Origin: Russula earlei
Taxonomy: Eukaryota; Basidiomycota; Agaricomycetes; Russulales; Russulaceae
Assembly: GCA_025769875.1 (NCBI GenBank)
Contig: JAGFNK010000238.1
Coordinates: 1 to 64,000, forward strand
Length of the DNA: 64,000 nucleotides
Direction of reading: 5' to 3'
Shown: piece after piece, positions 19,665-29,441 of the stretch
How positions within the stretch are numbered: the stretch's first letter is position 1
Layout of the letters: every line of letters starts with the position of its first letter
The notes under the pieces: model-generated
Told to the model about the DNA's origin: nothing
The model's database searches: none
Seen by the model: only the letters and a program-made list of their open reading frames with translations
Program-made: the position numbers and the translations under genes

Positions 19665-20658
19665 ACTTAGCCACAACACGCCACAACAGGAGCAGAAGCC
19701 ACCGCCGCAGGAGAAGCAGTCACCAACGCCAACAGCACACCGCATGCCGCCTCCCACATCGCCTCCCCATCCATTCGCGCGCTCTCGCCCACATCTGCTG
19801 CCAACACCTGCAGTGGAGATGACCCCGCCACCGCCGCCGCAAGACAACAGATCCCACCCCCGCACAAGCTGCCCCACGCATCCTCTTTCTCGAGTCCTCG
19901 CCACCTACGTCTCTATCTACAAACTCACGCTCACCGCCTATGCCTTCGCTCCTCGTCCACGCCTGCTGCCACCACCTGCAATGGAGACGACCACGCTGCC
20001 ACCACCACAAGACAACACCACCACCACGCAGCCGCCATCTCGTCACTGCCACCCTCGTCTCCATCGCCTCCGTTTCCCATTGCCCTCGCCTCTTCCATCA
20101 TTGCCATCACCGATCGCCGCCTTTGCGTCTTCCACAGCACAAGCAGCCGTGACTGCCGCCTCAATTCAGACGTGAAAGGCTCAAAACACTTGCATTCAGA
20201 CGCTTGACCGAGGATGGTCAAAGTTTCAAGCCCCCAGGAGGTGTAAGGAAGATTATGGCTGGCCTCAAAATCACATGCGAAAACGCAACACGACACGACA
20301 TGAGACTGACACCTCAGCTCCCTTTCATCCCTTGCCACCTCCCTCTCGTTCCAGGCAGTCCACCGACCACACACCACAAGCCATCTTGCGTGCGAAATCA
20401 AGACCTCGATCACATCGCCCAGCCCTCGCCACCGACCACACGTGCATGCACGCCTCAGCACACTAGACGTGTTCGTGTCTCAAGCCTTTCATGACCGCCT
20501 CAACCGTCTCAACCAGTCTTGATTCACTTTCATGCCATTCATCTCTAGTACCTCTCTCCTGTGTATAAAAACACCCTAGCTACTCTGTAGTAGAAAGAGT
20601 TCAGAATAGGACCCCTCTTTGCAACCCACTCCTCTCTGTCTGTGAAAAACAAGAAAAA

Positions 20659-21066
20659 ATGGTCAGAATCGAGAGGCAAGAGGGGTGATGAGTGGCTGGC
20701 CGTGACTCCAATCGCACTGGAAACAACGTTGCACACCACAACACTTGAGTCAAAAACACTATGGGGCTGCCTCAAGACAGCCCATGGGTACAACATGAGG
20801 GAAAAATAATAGATATAGACCGTGATTTTGAGTTGTAATTCATCTAATACACATGTGGAGGTGGCTTGAGTCCAGCTCCACCAATTCTCACTCAAATGTC
20901 ATGAAAACAATGGGGCTGCCTAGCCCTCATTCAGGCGATTCAGGGACAATAAATTTCATATGAATTGAAGCTGTTTTGAAGGAGATATTCATCCCGCATG
21001 TTTGAGGGGGTTTCTGCGCCGATTTGGGTGGAATTCAAGCTCCGCCAAGTGCGCTGAAAACAGCAA
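20659..21066. repeat. Right 408-bp terminal inverted repeat, copy 2
   Basis: Partner of 18181-18588, ending AAAACAGCAA before TA. Confidence 0.88.
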
Positions 21067-21182
21067 TAAGTATTCAACTAATTTCTAATTGTTTGGGTTG
21101 ACATATTTACAATAATGCAATGCATGAGGAGAGGGCAACAAATCAATCAATTGTTTTAAAATAATTTGTAAATTGTAATCTG

Positions 21183-21650
21183 AGCTGAGTCAATTCAGTG
21201 GTCAATATATTTCACCTTTCACGACGGGCAGGACGGGATAAGTCAACTCTGCTTATAGTCAACTCAGTGGACAATAAAAGTAAAATATTTCAAGTGCTGA
21301 GTAGGCTCTGTTGCGGCCACAAATTATATTACATAAGTAATGACCTTAGTTGAGCACGAAAAATGTGACAAAAAAGGTTAAATATAGAAAGTCTACTCAT
21401 TCCGGTACAACTTTTAGCCATGTTAGGGTAAATGTTGTGCCGGAATGAGTAGACTCTCCATATTTACCCTTATTTGTCACATTTTTCATGCTCAACTAAG
21501 GTCATTACTTATGTAATATAATTTGTGGCCGCAACAGAGCCTACTCAGCACTTGAAATATTTTACTTTTATTGTCCACTGAGTTGACTATAAGCAGACTT
21601 GACTTATCCCTTCCTGCTCGTCGTGTTTATTGACCACTGAGTTGAGTTTC
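21183..21650. repeat. Foldback hairpin element (MITE-like)
   Basis: Two arms of about 210-225 bp are near-perfect reverse complements (left to 21411, right from 21434) around a 22-base loop. The arms hold GTCTACTCATTCCGGTACAAC against GTTGTGCCGGAATGAGTAGA. There is no coding capacity. Ends and target duplication are not resolved. Confidence 0.8.
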
Positions 21651-21667
21651 AGTGGACTGGACTTATC

Positions 21668-22018
21668 TGTTGTGATTCCCGACCGCGGGTGAGCTCGATC
21701 GCAAGCACACGAAGCCGAGTGAGGGATCCCCTCACTCGGGATATATACCCAGGACTGTTCTTAGCATCTCCAAGTAGAACTAGTTATTTACACTCAGTTC
21801 GTACCTAGTCTAGTCAATTGACGTAGACACTGATTGGGTTGACTGACGTTCCGTCATTTGGATACCATTCGCTTACCTCCTGCCTACTTAAATGAGTAGA
21901 TAGTTTACCCTTGCTCCTCAGTGATCACTCACGCGCACGAGTCACTGAGGTGTGTTTCCACTTACTTATCATTCCTTTCGTTCCATAAAGCTCATACTTG
22001 AATAGTACAGTCGTTACA
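21668..22018 (+). repeat. Candidate solo LTR
   Basis: 351 bp from TGTTGTGATTCCC to CAGTCGTTACA, with a TATATA box near 21739 and flanks TTATC and TTATT (four of five bases alike). No second copy is in the window, so the call rests on termini and flanks only. Confidence 0.35.
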
Positions 22019-22092
22019 TTATTCAGGTAAATATATATCCATAGTGATCGCTCACGCGCGCGAGTCACTGAGTACAGTTGTTACATTATTCA
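21917..22092. repeat. Imperfect duplicated palindrome-plus-tail unit
   Basis: A GTGATC(A/G)CTCACGCGC-type palindrome at about 21921-21947 recurs at about 22042-22068. TACAGT(C/T)GTTACATTATTCAG recurs at 22006-22026 and 22072-22092. The second unit lacks about 50 bp between the two motifs. Confidence 0.7.
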
Positions 22093-22192
22093 GCGATTCC
22101 CACGTGTGCGAACGTGCAGGTCCTCTTCGACTCTGCATACACTCACGCATAACAACCCTTCCATACCCCAAATAGACTGTTTAGTTTCTACA

Positions 22193-22490
22193 TTATCCAT
22201 TCCTGTCCATCGTGGATCGTCGATAGGCATTGACCACTCGTATATCGTCGTTGAGCCGACGCAATCTGGAGATAATCCCATCTCGTTCCGTAGGCGACAT
22301 CTTGGACCACTCAGAGCTGTTTTTCTTAAGCTTAAGCTTGTACCGCCGGATGCGTAAATCACGCTCCAACTCAGGGTCTATTATCCTGCACAGTAAAGTT
22401 ATCTTCACGGGTGACGTTGAACTCAAAGAGGTCGACATACTCAGAGGGAAGTGCGAGCAATGGGACGACGCCACCGGCGAGGCAAAACAT
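22193..22490 (-). CDS. Small two-exon gene of unknown function
   Basis: A 55-nt intron (22386-22440, GTATGT donor, CAG acceptor) joins two exons into an 80-residue protein. It starts MFCLAGGVVPLLALPSE and ends AYRRSTMDRNG. The middle is strongly basic and helical (ERDLRIRRYKLKLKK, ISRLRRLNDDIRVVN). The consensus splice signals and restored frame argue for a real or recently real gene. It is the first gene-like unit right of the transposon block. I do not recognise the family. Confidence 0.45.
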
Positions 22491-24983
22491 GGCGAAAATA
22501 TAAGAGGTGCGCATCGGTATTACTTGTGCCTGGGAGTATGTCTTTTTGAAAGAAAAAAGGTTGAGACGGTAGCGTAGATTTTTTAGAAAAATTACAGGTA
22601 ACCGGTACCTGTCAATGCTTTAACACGGGTCGGAGCACAGCTGGAGAGGATTGTAACTGCAGGGATTAGCTTTATACTTGTAGCAACTCCACCTCGATAG
22701 TAGGGAGGGCTATAAGTACATCATGATCTGTCGTATCATGATGTGGTGATGGTGATGGCAATCTAAGTTATGCATCATGCATCGATATTTCCAGACTTGC
22801 TCATGAAAGCCACTCGAACCTCATGAAAGGCGCTCTCAACAACGGTGCCAGCGCCCGTAATTGAGGTAGGGCTGCCGACCGTAACCGTACACATACGGTT
22901 TACGGCTACCGTAATACGGAATCCCGTACCGTACCATCAGGGTATTGGAAGTGTACCCTGACGGTACGGTTGACGGTACGTTAAGCTACCCGTACCGTAA
23001 CATATAAGGGATGCTATCAAGCAGTATATACGGCCCATATATTAGTTGTGTACTTCATCCGACAGTTCTCTTTCCAAATCTCCTGTCATGCCTAACTCCT
23101 CTAACACACCTTCTACTGGCGTGCGCGTAGTCAAGAACGAACGATACGAAGATCTAACTAGAAGGAAAGGAAAAGTAACTAGGAGGGGAAAGGAGCAGGG
23201 TCGGACTGGCAGGAATGGAGGAGGAAACGCCGTTCACTGGAAATGAGGGCGGTGGCGTCAGTTGATATTCCTCAGCCTTTCGTTTTGGGGTTTTGTCGGC
23301 TTATAGGCGAAGGCGGGGGCGTTGACGATGTGCGCATGCGTCTCACGTGGACGGTTGAGGCGGCGGGAGTGTGTGTGCGAGCGAGAGAGGGAGAGAAAGA
23401 GATAGTGTGTGTGTGTGTCGACGCGCGCGTTCCGGTAGGGCAATTCCGATCCGATTCACACGTAACGCCGCCAGGTAGTATCCTTACAGTACAGTAACTG
23501 GAGTGACTCGAGTCAAATCGCACAGAAGGTTAATGATATCAGATATTAATTAGATGGGGAGCATGAAGAACTCATCGATCTTTTACGACAAATTCGAGCG
23601 CGGCTATCCGAGAGGACGAAACGTGGGGTTCCGTAACTGGCATCCTGTGCCGTGCGTTATCCCCCGACCGCCGACAAGATTGGCAGTTCTCTGATATACA
23701 TCTTGTGACTCATGGCGCAATCACGGGCGGAGAAAGTGTGAAGGGCGCGGGCACAACGGGCGGTGTATGGGAGTGGACTTCAATATTGAAGTGCCGTGAG
23801 GGCTTCGAGCCTTCCTCGTTGTATCTCGCGTTTCCGTCAGAGCTTTTCGATGTCCATCATAATGTCGTGGTACGTGGCGTTCATTTGATTTTTTCCACTT
23901 GCGCTGATGAAGTCTATGGAAAGATTGGTGGATCGTACGCGACAATTCTGCGTCAAGCAGAACAGCCGCGCGCTCCAGCAGTGCAATTACCCTGACGCAT
24001 GGTCCGGGAGACGAATTGTGTACGATGTGTAACCCCGGCTTGTGATTTTGAGGGATAAAATAGTGAAACAAGGTTTCAGATCAGATTTGTATCAAGTACT
24101 ACGTGTTGCTGAGATACGTCTTTTGTGGTTAAGGACACCTTTTCTGTGAATGAAAGAAATCAATAAAAAACCTCGGGAAGCATTTTGACAATGACATGAT
24201 CGAGTAAGGGTGGTGCCTATCTGGCAGAGCATAGAAATACTAGAATCTGTAGGTTCAATTCATAGAACAGCTCTCAGTCATAGAAACTCTGGGATCCATC
24301 CTAGATTTGTAATTCTTCTGATCCCAGTAACCCTAGTTTCTCTAGTTGATGTCATTTTGCTAAAAGCTGGAATACTTTGCTATGTTTATTTCGTCTTTCG
24401 TCCGACGTCCGAGTCGACGCATGGAATTACGTAGGATGAATGACGACACGTGTCCGATCGATAGGAGCGCCCGATTGAAGCGATGAACTCAGGCTGTCGC
24501 ATCCTGGCACGGGAGCTTTTCCTGTAAAAATTTGCCCGCCCTGGACACGAGCAAATAGAAGTAGCGATCTTCGCGAATCGAAAGAGCACCCGAAGATCGG
24601 TCGGTCGTATATATATCCATTGGCTGGAGGGATGGACGACGTCCAGTTTGCGGTCCCAGAACTAATTCAAACCTAACGCCGAACCGAAGGCGATGGAGGA
24701 CTAACCCAAGACAGTGTGGCATGACGTCGCAAGTTGAACTCGGGAGAAACGCAACAACAGAATCCGGGTTCAATCAAACACAATTTCAATTTTCCGAGGC
24801 AACGAATTGTCGGGGCCATCAATGCGGGCTCAATCTCATGTGACTATCATCCGCAAGCGAGATCGATAAAATGTTGAGATTCTAATCCCCATATATCATA
24901 AATGCCAATTCGGATAGTTATATATCACACAAAACAGTCATCCCTCGCTCGAGGTCAGACGAGCATGCCACTAAAAAGGGACA
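22491..24983. other. Intergenic, no supported gene
   Basis: Apart from the ACCGTA cluster, I see a GT-rich microsatellite near 23370-23425 and several short overlapping frames on both strands (the longest 116 codons, 23721-24071 minus) with no domain-like sequence. No tRNA was recognised. Confidence 0.5.
22860..23010. repeat. Cluster of ACCGTA/TACGGT motifs in both orientations
   Basis: About a dozen CCGTA(A/C) or TACGGT words lie within 150 bp, including the inverted pair GTACCATCAGGGTA and TACCCTGACGGTAC, which could fold. There is no coding content. Confidence 0.6.
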
Positions 24984-26992
24984 TCAACATTCACGATACC
25001 CACAAAGGATTGGGGACGACACGCACGCAATGCCCGCAGCTTGCAACGTCGAGATGAATCCGCAGATCATCGCGCTGAGGCCGATGGTCGCAATCAGCCG
25101 AGTGCGCGACGGCGCGAGCGCCGACAGCACCCCGATTTGGATACCGAGCGAGCCCAGGTTTGCAAACCCGCACAGCGCATACGACGCTATCGCGTAGCCG
25201 CGTTTCGAGAGCGCGTCCGGCGAGGCCATCAGCGCCTGGAGTTCGAGGTATGCCGCAAACTCGTTCTCGACCAGCTTGGTTGCAAGGAGCTCAGAGACGC
25301 GGAGGATGTCCGAGCGGGGCACCCCTGCGAAACGCAAGAGGCGGACTCGGATCAGGGAGGCGAAAGGCGTGGGTGTAATGGCATGCAGTGCGTACCGAGG
25401 AAGAAAGTGATTGGATAGAAGACATAACGCAGGACGAGCTGGATCGTAAGGTGGTGGATGCCAAACCCACGGCCGACCCAGGTGAGCACGCCGTTGATTG
25501 TCGCGACAAGTGACAGGATGGTGAGCACATTGCAGAGGATCTGACCAGCAACCACGAGGCCGAAGATTGCGCCCTTGGCGAAGGCATGTAGTGCATTCAC
25601 GGGAGCGTTCTTGGTGCTCTCCTCACCACGATCGACAACCACCTGACCTCGTGTCAGAGGTTCGTCCATCTCTGGCATACGAAGTTTGCTGATAGCGATG
25701 GAAGCAGGGATACTCATCATAGAGGCGGTGATAAGGTTCTGAGCGGGAACGCCCAAACTAATGTATGCACTCATGACTGAGCCAGCGATTGTAGAAAATC
25801 CTGCGATGGTTCCATCGAGTCATTGATGATCATCAGATTCTCGAGAAAGGGAGCTTTACCGGATGTCATGATAAGATGGATTTCAGACTCGGTCATAAAA
25901 TCGACATACGGTCTCACCAAGCAAGCTGATTCGCCCTGTCCAAGGAACGGCGATGCAGCTGCGACGACGGCCTCAGCACCAGACACATTCATAGTCTTGA
26001 AGAAGAACCAAGCAAAGTGCTTGATGATCCACTGCATGACTCCGAGATGGTAGAACATTTGAACAAATGCGATAAAGAAAATGATAGTGGCGAGCTTTCA
26101 CAGAGAGAAGAAGCGTCATCATCTTATCTCCTTTCGCCGCCAGCACGTCTGGACGTACCACGTTGACGAAGAACCAGTGCTTCGTGTCGACGGTGTCCTG
26201 ATCGAAGAAAAATGCGGCACCGACAAGACCCTGGGCAAGGAAGTCTGACGCGAGATTCGCAAGCCACCTGAAAATGTGGAAGCCTGCGCCGGACTTGAGC
26301 ACGAAGAGAGCGATCGCTTGCTGCATGAAGAGCCCGATGATGACGGGGCGCCATTGGATGTGAGACCGGTGCCTCGAGGTCGCCCAAAAGCCGAACTGGA
26401 AGACGAGCAAACCGAGCACGGAGATTGCCCGATCGCCGTAGTTCGTCCCCTGGTCCGTGAGAGCGGATCAGCGAGTGGATGCCAAAAAGAAAAAAAAAAA
26501 AAAAAAGGCAACATTTTCGAGCTTGAAACCAAACGCAGAGCCCAGGACGATCGCGAGCAGCGCCAGCCAGCCCATTCCGTAGCGGACGTATCTCGGGAGA
26601 GCGAAGAACGGCCGTTGCGCGACGGGAGCCCAGACCGCCTCGACGGGACGCGTGACGACCGAGTTGGGGATGAATCGGAAGGCGATGATGGCGATGAACG
26701 ACCAGGCGAGGAACGTCTGCACGACCCATCGGTGACGGGTTGCGTGGAGCACCGTGGCGGAGATCCACCATCCGAGGATGAGGGCGGCGAGGGCAAGGAG
26801 ACTCCAGCGGCGAACGAGGCCGTCGTTTCTGGCGAACCAAGAGGGCTCGTTCTCGTCTGCGTCGACAGCAACAACGTTTGCCTCCGCATCACGATCCGAG
26901 GAGTCTTTCTCCCCGTTAGGGAGCGAGGCCGTGGAGTTGGAGGACTTGTTCTCGGAAATGCCCTCCTGCAAGGCACTATTACTAGAGGCCAT
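24984..26992 (-). CDS. Concentrative nucleoside transporter (CNT/SLC28 family)
   Basis: A plasma-membrane cation-coupled nucleoside importer by family. It has a charged N-terminal tail ([19 protein letters not shown]) and then multiple hydrophobic helices. The family core includes [16 protein letters not shown], followed by [18 protein letters not shown] and [15 protein letters not shown]. Introns with good signals are 26095-26158 (GTACGT), 25801-25859 (GTAAAG) and 25325-25395 (GTACGC). Each restores the family sequence across the junction (VNV-LATIIFF, MTSG-FSTIAG, FFLG-VPRSD). The first intron near 26455-26500 contains an 18-base T run (sense strand) and its donor is unclear. The last exon reads to TGA at 24984, where the final residues after ISTLQAAG look unlike the family, so the 3' end may be imperfect. 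Substrate and coupling ion are not predictable. Confidence 0.88.
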
Positions 26993-27815
26993 CTATGCGT
27001 TCGATCTCTGTACCGCCGTTGTTGAAAACAGAGACAGAGGTGGCCCCGGCTTGGGGAAAGAATTCCCAACGGGGACGAGATGTGAGGACGGTCTCCCGAA
27101 GGCGCGGTTTAAGAGCGATGGACCCATGTGGATCTGTCCAAACAACCGAATTACCGTGCCTCGCCTGCTTATCTGTTCCGCCTCCGAGTCGCTGTGTTCG
27201 ATAAGCGTCGTGGGGCGTGTCAGATGTGATGAGAAAGCAGAGCCCTTTGCCATTGCCTTTAGTTGCCTCTCATGAGAATCTGGATGAGAAACCGCAGGAA
27301 TCGGCGCCAACTCAAACAAAACCGGGTGCTCGATCACCGGTCCAAAGGTCCACCATCACTCCTCTCTAATCCCCCTCTGTTCCGCGGCTGCCTTGGAACA
27401 CTGGGCTGTGCCAGCTGGCGAATGGCTCAACTCCTGCGCCCGTCATCGGTGCACATGGAAGCATCCGCGTAGATAGCCTTCGCGAACCAACGTGCCCCAT
27501 GTGGTCCGTCGAACCTCCCCTCGATGCAAAGATAAGAAAGGGACAGGGACATGGCCGAAAAAAGCGAGCTCCTTGCAGCCTCACCCGGCCGAGAATCCAT
27601 ACGCCGCTGTTCCTTCATCCTTGCTCGCAGAGCGCTCGACAGAAATGACCGGAACCGCATGCTGCTGGTCTTGTGCCGGGCTGCGGCTTCTGATGCGCAA
27701 CATAGAGAGCATTAGAGCAGAACAAACAATATGTATTCGCCCGGACGAGATAATATACCTAGTATCGACGCCACGCCGCATCGAGAACAGAATTAGAGCA
27801 TTCCTCACACTTCAG
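26993..27815. other. Intergenic / promoter of the nucleoside transporter
   Basis: Frames on both strands are short and overlapping. A 114-codon minus frame (26993-27337) directly upstream of the transporter has no domain and may be 5' leader. Confidence 0.45.
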
Positions 27816-29295
27816 TCATACTTTGAGAGCTTTGATCGACTTGCCCATGACCACCGCAATCCACTCCCCAGCCGGTGTCGAATGCCCCGTGTTCATGGTC
27901 ATAGGCGGGATCTGCGGAGACCAGGCTAAATTGGTGATCTCGCTTGGCGCCGAATACGCCATGATGGGGTCCGTGAGCACCCGTCTCTTCCCGTCCGTCG
28001 GCCGTGGAGAGTTCAACCGGGAGCTGGCATTGCGCGGGGACGCCGCAGGGGCGGGCGCGTGAGGCGAAATGTCCCAGAGGAGCAACTGACAATCGTCCGC
28101 TGCGGAAGGGGGAGGGAGCACGACGCCGTTCGTCAGCGGATCACGGCCATCGGAATATAGAAACTGAAATCGCCGCCCACCTGCGGTCGCCACCAGCCCG
28201 CGTTCGGTCGAGCTCCACCCCGCCGCGTTGATGGGCGCCCGGTGCGCCCGCAGCTCCATCACGGGGGCACCCGGGCTTCGCATGTCGAGGATCTGCATGT
28301 CCGAGCCGTCCTGATGGAAGGTGCTCATGTAGTTCGGGTCGCTCGGGTTGAACGCGATCCGGAGCAGCGGCGACGAGGGCGGGCGGCCCGTCGGGGGCTG
28401 GTTTTTGGGCGGGGGGGTCTCGTACAGGATCGTGCTGTGCTCGAGGCTGCGCAGATCGAACGCGCGCAGCGAGCCGTCCGCTCCGACCGAGACGAAGATG
28501 TCCGTCGAGTTGGGCAGCCACGCGACGTCGTACACCTCGCGGTCGTGCGCGATCAGCTGCGTCACCGCCGTCGACGTGTCCAGGTTCCAAACCGTGCACG
28601 TCGTGTCGATCGACGACGTGACCACGAGGCTCGGAATCTTTTCGTTCCATGAAAAGTTGGTGAGCGGCGCGCCGCCGCTCTGGCCCTGCACCTTGGATTG
28701 CTGCGGATGGACACGGGGGGGGGGGGGGGGGGGGCACGGTCGGGAGCGATGCTCGCAGGAGAGAGGGCGAGGGAACTTGCTTACCCCGGATAAAGATGCC
28801 TTTAGGGAGAGGCGATGCCCGCCCGAACTCGGCTGTCGCCCAACGAACGATGAGGACGCGAGCGGGGCATCGTTGGTGTACTCAAACACGCGCAGCGAAT
28901 CGCCCGTCGTCGCAAGGAGCTCGGTCGTCGGCACCTTCTGAGACCACGCAAAGCTCGACGCGGAGCCCGGCTGCCACTGGAGTGCGGTAGCCGGGTACCC
29001 ATGGTTCACCTCGATGAGGGTCACAAAGTCGGGGTAGTCGCCGTAATCGTCCTCCACCAGAACGCGATCGTCCTGAAGGCCGACGACTGCGATCCGATTC
29101 CGAAAGTCCTCCGTGAAGGATGCGATCCCAAGGCGGAACGCGGAACGCGGGCGTATCTGTTGTCCTGGCGCGGGTGACTTGCACCAGTCAATCGCGTATA
29201 CGGGCCCTTGGTGCCGATGGTTGTCTATCCAATCTGCTGATAGAATAGAGGTACGTACATGGAGCTTCGTATTGAAGCAATGTGGTTTGGGTCAT
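27816..29295 (-). CDS. DCAF7/WDR68-type WD40 repeat protein
   Basis: Four exons give 420 residues. Introns are 29207-29258, 28701-28784 and 28100-28180. The first 37-nt exon encodes MTQTTLLQYEAP and joins to give YEAPWPVYAIDW, matching the start of the WDR68/HAN11/TTG1 family. Later hallmarks are FRLGIASFTEDFRN, DTTCTVWNLDT, QLIAHDREVYDVAW, VSVGADGSLRAFDLRSLEHS and DPNYMSTF. These proteins are seven-blade beta-propellers that scaffold kinases such as DYRK and serve as DDB1-CUL4 receptors; that role here is inferred from orthology. The second and third introns (84 and 81 nt) are stop-free and multiples of three. It lies 146 bp from COG5 in the same orientation. Confidence 0.9.
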
Positions 29296-29441
29296 CAAGG
29301 CCGAGAGGATGTTGTGAGTAGAGCGCGCTAAACCTCAAGGCGGTCCGCAACCACCGTAAATACGATTTGTCTCGGCACAGCACGCACGCAATGGCACAAC
29401 AGCGGTCCATACACAATCTAGAATAAACGGTCCTGCAACCC

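Larger units (their letters stand above)
18181..21066 (+). mobile_element. Complete long-TIR element, copy 2 (2.9 kb, non-autonomous)
   Basis: The element starts TTGCCGTTTTCAGCGCACTT and ends with its inverted form (AAGTGCGCTGAAAACAGCAA), with 408-bp inverted repeats at both ends. Both ends are flanked by TA, compatible with a TA target duplication. The interior holds an Ala/Ser/Thr-rich frame and about 450 bp of noncoding sequence with a TATAAAA box near 20564. No transposase is visible, so mobilisation would need an enzyme in trans. Confidence 0.8.

Noticed and set aside
21181..21660. CRISPR-like or tandem repeat array
   Set aside because: The repetition is one inverted pair around a loop, not direct repeats with spacers; eukaryotic context.
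24210..24290. Possible tRNA-like box near GGTTCAATTC
   Set aside because: No matching A box at the right distance and no acceptor stem pairing that I could build.
26119..27069. 316-codon minus-strand Ser/Arg-rich frame overlapping the nucleoside transporter
   Set aside because: Wrong frame relative to the transporter exons. The exons with proper splice sites explain the conserved sequence.
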